From Porticoccaceae bacterium UBA4026 (GTDB lineage: Bacteria; Pseudomonadota; Gammaproteobacteria; Pseudomonadales; Porticoccaceae): 9,248 bases of DNA. Below are positions 1 through 5,210 of this stretch, in pieces. The stretch is taken from positions 1 to 9,248 of the forward strand of contig DGAQ01000037.1 in NCBI GenBank assembly GCA_002382445.1, written 5' to 3'. Within the stretch, counting starts at the first letter, position 1, and each line of letters starts with the position of its first letter. The notes below the pieces were generated by a model. The model saw only the letters and a program-made list of their open reading frames with translations. It was not told the origin of the DNA and ran no database searches. The translations under genes were made by a program, and so were the position numbers.

Positions 1-14
1 ATTACCTTTCCAGC

Positions 15-19
15 GGGAG
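15..19 (+). promoter_or_regulatory. Ribosome binding site deciding the GTG start at 26
   Basis: GGGAG sits six bases before the GTG at 26. It supports the GTG over the in-frame ATG at 38, which would leave an 18-base spacer. The promoter must lie outside the window. Confidence 0.7.
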
Positions 20-25
20 CAAACA

Positions 26-2512
26 GTGAAAAATAGAATGCGTAAGACCCTATCTCGAATTACTCAGCAGGTAATTCTCACTAGTCTACTGGCTAGCCTG
101 TCGGCAGTGGCCGAAGTGGCAGCGACAGTACCGATCGTCCAACCAGGCGCGCCCGGTCAACCGACACTTGATTTAGATGCTGAAACTGCAGTCGCTATTG
201 CCAACTCAGCCTACATAGCCGCCGACGTCAGTTTCATGCAAGGTATGATTATCCATCATCACCAGGCGCTAATAATGTCTCGATTGGTGACCCTGAGGAC
301 CAACAATAAAGCCGTATTAGACTTAGCTGGCCGTATTGACGTCTCTCAGGCAGATGAGATCGCATTTATGCAGAACTGGCTGCGGGAACGAGAAGAGATA
401 GTGCCGGACCCCAGTGAAAATCTCCATGACCACAGAGAACACCACATGGTAGGCATGGCGAGTCCCGCACAGATACAGCAGCTGGCTGAGTCTAAGAGCA
501 CTGCATTCGACCGCATGTTCCTTAAACTCATGATTGGCCATCACGACGGCGCAATTACCATGGTGGAGGACCTCAGAGAGTTGCCAGGATCGACCTATGA
601 CCCATTACTCAACGAATTCGCCTCTGACATAACCAATGATCAGGCCGTTGAAATTGAACGTATGAACAGCCTCCTGGTGGGGCTCTCGACTGATCCAAGG
701 GCAGGACTGGCGCCAGGGCTCTATGATGCTGGCGAGGCAATTATGCATATGCAGCTGATTAGCTCCCTCCGTAAACCCCTAGGATTTTATGATCCTGCTA
801 ATCCGGCCGAGCGCGGCGCTGGCGAGCCCGATGATACAAAAGATGAGCAAAAGACAGGGGTTGATGACAGCAGTAGTGATGAAGATAAGCCACAATCTAT
901 CGAGCAAGCTGCTGATGATCGTCGCTACCCCATGCTTAGTTTTGCCAACACAGACATGGCCTTCAGTAATGATGTGTTAGTTACCGGCAGTTACCATGGC
1001 TTTAATATGTACCGTATTGACCCGCAGGGCATACCCATTGGAATATCCTCTGTTGTGTGTCCCGGCGGCCAGGGCGATGTGTCGATAGTTGGTGACCTGC
1101 TGATAATGTCTGTTGAAGAAACCCGTGGTCGACTAGACTGCGGCCTGAAGGGTGTAATCGCAGACGCCAGTCCAGAACGTTTTCGCGGATTGAGAATATT
1201 TGATATCTCCGACATGACACGACCTAAGCAGGTCGGTGCAGTGCAAACCTGTCGCGGCTCCCACACCCATTCAGTGGTGGCGGGACCGACCGTTGACGGC
1301 AAAATTTTGGTCTACAACTCTGGTACATCCAGCGTGCGCGAAGAAGAGGAGTTGGATAGCTGCGTCGATGAAGTTCCCGGTGATGAACGCACCGCCCTAT
1401 TTCGTATCGACGTTATTGAGATTCCCATAGATGATCCCTCTAAATCGCGCATCGTCAGTAGTCCAGCGGTATTTGCCGACCCAGAAACTGGTGTGTTAGC
1501 CGGACTCTGGCGTGGCGGGGATCATGGAGATGATACTCAGGAGACCGAGCGTACAGATCAGTGTCATGATATTACAGTATTTCCATCAGCCAATCTCGCT
1601 GCTGGAGCCTGCTCTGGCAACGGTATTTTGTTCGACATAACAGATCGCCGTAACCCCGTACGTATTGATACTGTTACCGATTCTGGTTTTGCCTATTGGC
1701 ACTCCGCCACCTTCAATAACGCCGGTGACAAAGTGTTATTTACTGATGAATGGGGCGGCGGCAGTCGTGCACGCTGTCGCGCATGGGATCCATTAGACTG
1801 GGGTGCCAATGCCATTTACGATATCAAGAACGGCAAACTCGAGTTTCGCAGCCATTATAAAATGCCGGCCCCACAGCTAGAAACGGAAAATTGCGTCGCT
1901 CATAACGGCTCCATAATACCTGTTCCCGGCCGTGACATATTCGTGCAGGCATGGTATCAAGGTGGTATCTCGATCATCGACTTTACCGATTCCGGCAAGC
2001 CGGTGGAGATCGCCTATTTCGATCGCGGGCCCATAATCGAGGACGAACTAATTGTCGGAGGCTATTGGTCTGCGTACTATTACCATGGCCGAATTTATGG
2101 CACCGAAATCACCCGTGGCCTAGACGTTCTCAAGCTGTTGCCCAGCGAGTATCTTAGTGCCAATGAGATTGCCGCCGCCGCAGTAGCCTACCCATCGATT
2201 GGCCCGCGAAAACATTTCAATCCACAGCATCAGGTACCCATGACATGGCCGGCAGCACCAGTAGTGGCTAACGCCTATATTGATCAACTACTGAGAGACG
2301 ATGCCATTACCAATCAAACGGCAACAGCCGTTAGAAATCTGCTTAAAGAGATTTCGGCAGCTAAGGCTAGCGGTGGGGACAGAAAGCTCGCACGCAAAAT
2401 AATGGCCATAAAGATAGAGTCCACAGGAAATAGCATTAACGATCATACAAAGAGGCGGCTCAGCGCATTAGGCGACACATTAAGGGGCATAGCAAAAGCT
2501 CTGCGTAGCTGA
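26..2512 (+). CDS. Exported DUF305 / LVIVD-like beta-propeller fusion protein
   Basis: An 828-residue protein of unknown function. The GTG start is preferred because GGGAG (15-19) lies 6 nt before it; the next ATG at 38 would be too far. Residues 1-32 look like a signal peptide (basic MKNRMRKTLSR, then a hydrophobic stretch and Ala-rich end). Residues 55-220 match DUF305, a helical ferritin-like family that includes the copper protein CopM, with HHH at 77-79, HDHREHHM around 134-141 and MIGHHDGAITMV at 169-180. An acidic linker (about 262-290) leads to a beta-propeller (about 301-705) with LVIVD-type blade ends: GLRIFDISD (388-396), GILFDITD (533-540), GISIIDFTD (647-655), GLDVLKL (698-704). 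Blades carry regularly placed His (H324, H413/H415, H514, H559, H626, H687) and eight Cys, which fits an oxidising compartment. The tail (about 750-828) is helical and resembles FIMAH-type domains. The domain order matches uncharacterised proteins I recall from actinobacteria. Metal binding is inferred. Confidence 0.9.
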   Translation: MKNRMRKTLSRITQQVILTSLLASLSAVAEVAATVPIVQPGAPGQPTLDLDAETAVAIANSAYIAADVSFMQGMIIHHHQALIMSRLVTLRTNNKAVLDLAGRIDVSQADEIAFMQNWLREREEIVPDPSENLHDHREHHMVGMASPAQIQQLAESKSTAFDRMFLKLMIGHHDGAITMVEDLRELPGSTYDPLLNEFASDITNDQAVEIERMNSLLVGLSTDPRAGLAPGLYDAGEAIMHMQLISSLRKPLGFYDPANPAERGAGEPDDTKDEQKTGVDDSSSDEDKPQSIEQAADDRRYPMLSFANTDMAFSNDVLVTGSYHGFNMYRIDPQGIPIGISSVVCPGGQGDVSIVGDLLIMSVEETRGRLDCGLKGVIADASPERFRGLRIFDISDMTRPKQVGAVQTCRGSHTHSVVAGPTVDGKILVYNSGTSSVREEEELDSCVDEVPGDERTALFRIDVIEIPIDDPSKSRIVSSPAVFADPETGVLAGLWRGGDHGDDTQETERTDQCHDITVFPSANLAAGACSGNGILFDITDRRNPVRIDTVTDSGFAYWHSATFNNAGDKVLFTDEWGGGSRARCRAWDPLDWGANAIYDIKNGKLEFRSHYKMPAPQLETENCVAHNGSIIPVPGRDIFVQAWYQGGISIIDFTDSGKPVEIAYFDRGPIIEDELIVGGYWSAYYYHGRIYGTEITRGLDVLKLLPSEYLSANEIAAAAVAYPSIGPRKHFNPQHQVPMTWPAAPVVANAYIDQLLRDDAITNQTATAVRNLLKEISAAKASGGDRKLARKIMAIKIESTGNSINDHTKRRLSALGDTLRGIAKALRS

Positions 2513-2517
2513 TTGTG

Positions 2518-2542
2518 TTGACGTAGAAAAAAATACGCTCAA
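2518..2542 (+). terminator. Weak hairpin just after the DUF305-propeller gene
   Basis: TTGACGTA (2518-2525) can pair with TACG-c-TCAA (2534-2542, one bulged C) around the loop GAAAAAAA, starting five bases after the stop codon. The position suits a transcript end, but there is no T-tract after it, so it is at best a 3'-end stabilising hairpin or an inefficient terminator. Confidence 0.25.
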
Positions 2543-2624
2543 GCTTAAATTTATCAGCTGAGATATTTGATCAGAGTATTGTCGGTTTCAGGTATTAAGC
2601 GCGAGTCGAGTTGGAGGTGAGCGA

Positions 2625-2708
2625 GTGAATTTTCTTCCAAAATGGAAGTCAGCTGTTATGGCTAGGTCGTCGATTGTCGGCAGGGCATTTAAACAGCCAG
2701 TCAAATAA
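2625..2708 (+). CDS. Candidate small basic peptide (27 aa)
   Basis: A GTG-started ORF of 27 codons follows GGAGGTGA (2613-2620), one of the best Shine-Dalgarno matches in the window, with a 6-nt spacer from GGAGGT to the start. The peptide begins MNFLPKWKSAVMARS, is basic (seven Lys/Arg, no acidic residue) and ends at TAA. A hairpin (2634-2648) lies just inside the start and could affect translation. I recognise no family, and the codon choice is not distinctive, so a chance SD next to a short ORF is a real alternative. Confidence 0.2.
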   Translation: MNFLPKWKSAVMARSSIVGRAFKQPVK

Positions 2709-3112
2709 ACGGGCGCCCTAATCGATACTGGAACTACTCAAAAAATCGAGCAGCGGACTATAGACGCGTTGAAGACGGTCTCACAATTCAATGGTTAGCC
2801 TTTTTCGTATGGAATAACGCAGACCGATGATGCGTGGGGACTAGACGAAGCGGAGCGCCCTCGGGTGGTAGGCATTGACAGGACGTAGGCGATCGGAGCA
2901 TTGTAGTTCATTGTCTTAGATGCGATGTGCAATTCTCTTTGACGCCGCCAAATAACTATAACCTATTGATATATAACATATTTTAGCCCCATGGTCTGTC
3001 AAAAAAAGAAGTGTTTATAACCTTAATCTCCGTCGGAATAACCCGTTTGTTAGGCAGTTATTGTCGAGGAAAGACTCTATGGAAGCCTTTTAAACCGTCA
3101 GCCAAATAGTCT

Positions 3113-3250
3113 CTATTTTCTTTCAGCATTAATACTTTTGAACAGGTCGGTTAACGTAAAGCTCAATAAATTTAAGATGAAGTTGGCGTTCATCAATTCC
3201 AGCTGCTCGTAGATGAGTACCTTTTGTAGGTGGGCGATGGCGCGAGACAT
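3113..3250 (-). CDS. Candidate small protein (45 aa), minus strand
   Basis: On the minus strand an ATG (3250-3248) opens a 45-codon ORF ending in TAG at 3113. GGTGAG (plus 3258-3263) precedes the ATG with a 7-nt spacer. The peptide starts MSRAIAHLQKVLIYEQLELM and continues with a hydrophobic NFILNLLSFTLTDLF segment and a basic end. Overall it looks like one or two amphipathic helices that could touch a membrane. The first twenty codons often end in C or G (GCC, ATC, CAC, CTC, TAC, GAG, CAG, CTG), like the real genes nearby. No family is recognised. It runs against the plus-strand genes and overlaps a 74-codon + strand ORF (3230-3454), and both cannot easily be real. Function unknown. Confidence 0.33.
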   Translation of the reverse strand: MSRAIAHLQKVLIYEQLELMNANFILNLLSFTLTDLFKSINAERK

Positions 3251-3342
3251 TTACAGTCTCACCGTCGCAGGGACGAGATAAAATTCTTCGACGACCGTTA
3301 CGAGCTACCATCAGAGTTTTATCTCAATGGTGGTGGCAATGA

Positions 3343-3368
3343 CATGCTGTACATATTAATACAGCATG
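3343..3368. repeat. Perfect 9-bp inverted repeat upstream of ilvD
   Basis: CATGCTGTA (3343-3351) and TACAGCATG (3360-3368) are exact reverse complements around the AT-only-but-one spacer CATATTAA. The dyad centre is about 88 bases before the ilvD ATG. No T-tract follows, so it is not an intrinsic terminator. Two arms spaced about 17 bases centre to centre suit a dimeric DNA-binding regulator, and a weak promoter (TTGCGA 3378-3383, TATTGT 3402-3407, spacer 18) lies immediately downstream. An operator role is inference. Confidence 0.45.
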
Positions 3369-3377
3369 ACTATCATA

Positions 3378-3407
3378 TTGCGATAACTCAATTCTCTGGC
3401 GTATTGT
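3378..3407 (+). promoter_or_regulatory. Possible weak ilvD promoter
   Basis: TTGCGA (4 of 6 to the -35 consensus) and TATTGT (4 of 6 to the -10 consensus) are 18 bases apart and would place the transcript start about 30 bases before the ilvD ATG. Both boxes are mediocre, so this is a suggestion based on position only. Confidence 0.2.
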
Positions 3408-3443
3408 TTGCTTTTATCGACGCCACCCTCAACGAGAAACACC

Positions 3444-5150
3444 ATGACACATGACACCAGCAATACCGACGACCAGATCAATCGCCGCAGCAAGAACATC
3501 ACGGAGGGCACCGCTCGCGCGCCCAATCGCTCAATGTATTACGCCATGGGTTACGAGGCCGAAGACTTCAAAAAACCCATGGTCGGTGTGGCCAACGGGC
3601 ACAGCACCATCACCCCATGCAACAGCGGCCTGCAGAAATTGGCCGACGCAGCGATCGCCGGCATTAGAGAAGCCGGTGGTAACGCGCAAGTCTTTGGTAC
3701 CCCGACCATTTCCGATGGTATGGCCATGGGTACCGAGGGCATGAAGTACTCGTTGGTCAGCCGCGAAGTGATCTCCGACTGCATTGAAACCTGTGTGCAA
3801 GGCCAGTGGATGGATGGAGTGCTGGTGATTGGTGGTTGTGATAAAAATATGCCCGGCGGCCTGATGGGCATGTTGCGTGCGAATGTGCCTTCCATCTTTG
3901 TATATGGGGGCACCATACTGCCTGGCCGCTACAAGGATCAGGATCTAAACATCGTCAGCGTTTTCGAAGCCGTGGGCGAACACGCGGCCGGACGCATGAG
4001 CGACGAAGACCTGCTACAAATCGAGCGCCGCGCCGTTCCCGGCACAGGCAGCTGTGGCGGCATGTACACAGCCAACACGATGTCGAGCTCTTTTGAAGCC
4101 TTGGGTATTTCTCTGCCCTACTCATCGACCATGGCCAACCCGCACGATGAGAAAGTGAACTCTGCCAAAGAGTCTGCCAAGGTGCTGATTGAAGCGATCC
4201 GTAAGAACATAAAGCCGCGCGACCTTGTGACAAAAAAATCGATTGAAAACGCAGTGGCGGTTATTATGGCCACGGGCGGCTCGACCAACGCCGTGCTGCA
4301 CTTTCTGGCCATCGCTCATGCGGCTGGAGTGGACTGGACCATTGACGACTTTGAACGGGTGCGCCAGAAGACCCCGGTGCTGTGCAATCTCAAGCCCAGC
4401 GGCCAATACTTAGCAGTGGATCTGCACCAAGCCGGCGGTATACCGCAGGTCATGAAAATGCTACTGGTGGCGGATCTTTTGCATGGGGACTGTTTGACCA
4501 TTACGGGCCAGACCATTGCCGAGATACTGAAAGACGTCCCCGATGCGCCGAGTACCAGCCAGGATGTGATTCGCCCGATCAGCAACCCTATGTACAAGCA
4601 GGGTCACCTGGCCATTCTCAAGGGCAACCTGTCACCAGAAGGTTGCGTGGCCAAGATCACTGGACTGAAAACCCTCACGATGACTGGCCCTGCCCGGGTA
4701 TTCGACGACGAGCAGTCGGCTCTGGCGGCGATTTTGGCGGGTAAAATTAAGGCCGGCGACATTATGGTGTTGCGCTACCTGGGCCCCAAAGGCGGTCCGG
4801 GTATGCCCGAAATGCTTGCGCCGACGGGCGCATTGATAGGGGCCGGCCTTGGCGAAAGCGTCGGACTAATCACAGACGGCCGTTTTTCCGGCGGTACATG
4901 GGGCATGGTGGTCGGGCACGTTGCGCCAGAGGCGGCCGTTGGTGGCAATATCGCCTTCATACATGAAGACGATTCCATCACGATTGATGCCAAACAGCTG
5001 TTATTACAGCTCAACATCAGCGATGAGAATCTTGCCGAACGAAAAAAAGGCTGGAAAGCGCCGTTGCCGCGCTACAACCGTGGGGTGCAAGCAAAGTTTG
5101 CCTTCAATGCCTCTAGCGCCAGCAAGGGCGCAGTACTCGACGATTACTGA
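3444..5150 (+). CDS. ilvD: Dihydroxy-acid dehydratase
   Basis: Cytoplasmic Fe-S enzyme that dehydrates 2,3-dihydroxy-isovalerate and 2,3-dihydroxy-3-methylvalerate to the keto acids preceding valine/leucine and isoleucine. The 568-residue protein spans the whole IlvD/Edd family. Cluster cysteines are C59 (ANGHSTITPCN), C132 (GGCDKNMPGG) and C204 (PGTGSCGGMYTANTM); K134 in CDKNMPG is the usual Mg-site lysine, and S482 in TDGRFSGGTWGM is the usual catalytic serine. At about 570 residues it belongs to the shorter IlvD forms, many of which hold a [2Fe-2S] cluster, unlike the 616-residue E. coli enzyme. The ATG at 3444 is chosen because family similarity starts soon after it (RRSKNITEGTARAPNRS); an in-frame TTG at 3408 would add 12 residues of poor quality. 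The SD is weak (GAG, 3434-3436). No other ilv gene is adjacent. It is visibly GC-richer than the next gene. Confidence 0.97.
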   Translation: MTHDTSNTDDQINRRSKNITEGTARAPNRSMYYAMGYEAEDFKKPMVGVANGHSTITPCNSGLQKLADAAIAGIREAGGNAQVFGTPTISDGMAMGTEGMKYSLVSREVISDCIETCVQGQWMDGVLVIGGCDKNMPGGLMGMLRANVPSIFVYGGTILPGRYKDQDLNIVSVFEAVGEHAAGRMSDEDLLQIERRAVPGTGSCGGMYTANTMSSSFEALGISLPYSSTMANPHDEKVNSAKESAKVLIEAIRKNIKPRDLVTKKSIENAVAVIMATGGSTNAVLHFLAIAHAAGVDWTIDDFERVRQKTPVLCNLKPSGQYLAVDLHQAGGIPQVMKMLLVADLLHGDCLTITGQTIAEILKDVPDAPSTSQDVIRPISNPMYKQGHLAILKGNLSPEGCVAKITGLKTLTMTGPARVFDDEQSALAAILAGKIKAGDIMVLRYLGPKGGPGMPEMLAPTGALIGAGLGESVGLITDGRFSGGTWGMVVGHVAPEAAVGGNIAFIHEDDSITIDAKQLLLQLNISDENLAERKKGWKAPLPRYNRGVQAKFAFNASSASKGAVLDDY

Positions 5151-5171
5151 ACAGGGGATCTGTGAGCGCAT

Positions 5172-5192
5172 TTAAAAACCACAATTTTTTAA
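5172..5192. repeat. AT-only inverted repeat between ilvD and the esterase gene
   Basis: TTAAAAA (5172-5178) and TTTTTAA (5186-5192) are reverse complements around a 7-base loop. With no G or C in the stem it would be weak as RNA and is not a convincing terminator, so read-through from ilvD into the esterase gene, 60 bases downstream, cannot be excluded. Confidence 0.25.
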
Positions 5193-5210
5193 TCATTGCC
5201 CAACTTAATT

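Larger units (their letters stand above)
2513..3443. other. Long intergenic region without a recognised gene
   Basis: About 930 bases separate the propeller gene from ilvD. I recognise no protein family, tRNA or mobile element here. Listed separately are a post-gene hairpin, two small ORF candidates and a 9-bp inverted repeat. Other things seen: a hairpin CTTCCA-aaa-TGGAAG (2634-2648), a perfect -35 hexamer TTGACA (2875-2880) with no convincing -10 partner, and a very AT-rich stretch (about 2950-3020) that could contain a promoter. The frequent stops in all frames between about 2710 and 3110 fit either true non-coding DNA or an old, unrecognisable gene remnant. Confidence 0.6.

Noticed and set aside
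2776..2826. CGGTCT and AGACCG inverted repeat with a possible inner ATTC/GAAT pair.
   Set aside because: The 39-base spacer and short arms are expected by chance in a 900-base gap, and no T-tract follows.
2875..2906. Perfect -35 hexamer TTGACA.
   Set aside because: No acceptable -10 hexamer is found 16-19 bases downstream and no gene follows closely.
3049..3055. GTTAGGC, which resembles the right end of an integron attC site.
   Set aside because: No matching RYYYAAC core box lies 50-140 bases upstream and there is no attC-like fold or cassette, so a chance heptamer is more likely.
3129..3311. Minus-strand 60-codon Arg-rich ORF.
   Set aside because: Its composition is odd, no family is recognised and it has no SD; the overlapping 45-codon frame with an SD is the better candidate.
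3408..3443. TTG at 3408 as the ilvD start.
   Set aside because: It adds 12 residues unlike the family and lacks an SD; the ATG at 3444 gives the usual length.
3531..5017. Several long minus-strand ORFs inside ilvD.
   Set aside because: They mirror the codon pattern of the GC-rich ilvD frame and show no recognisable domain.
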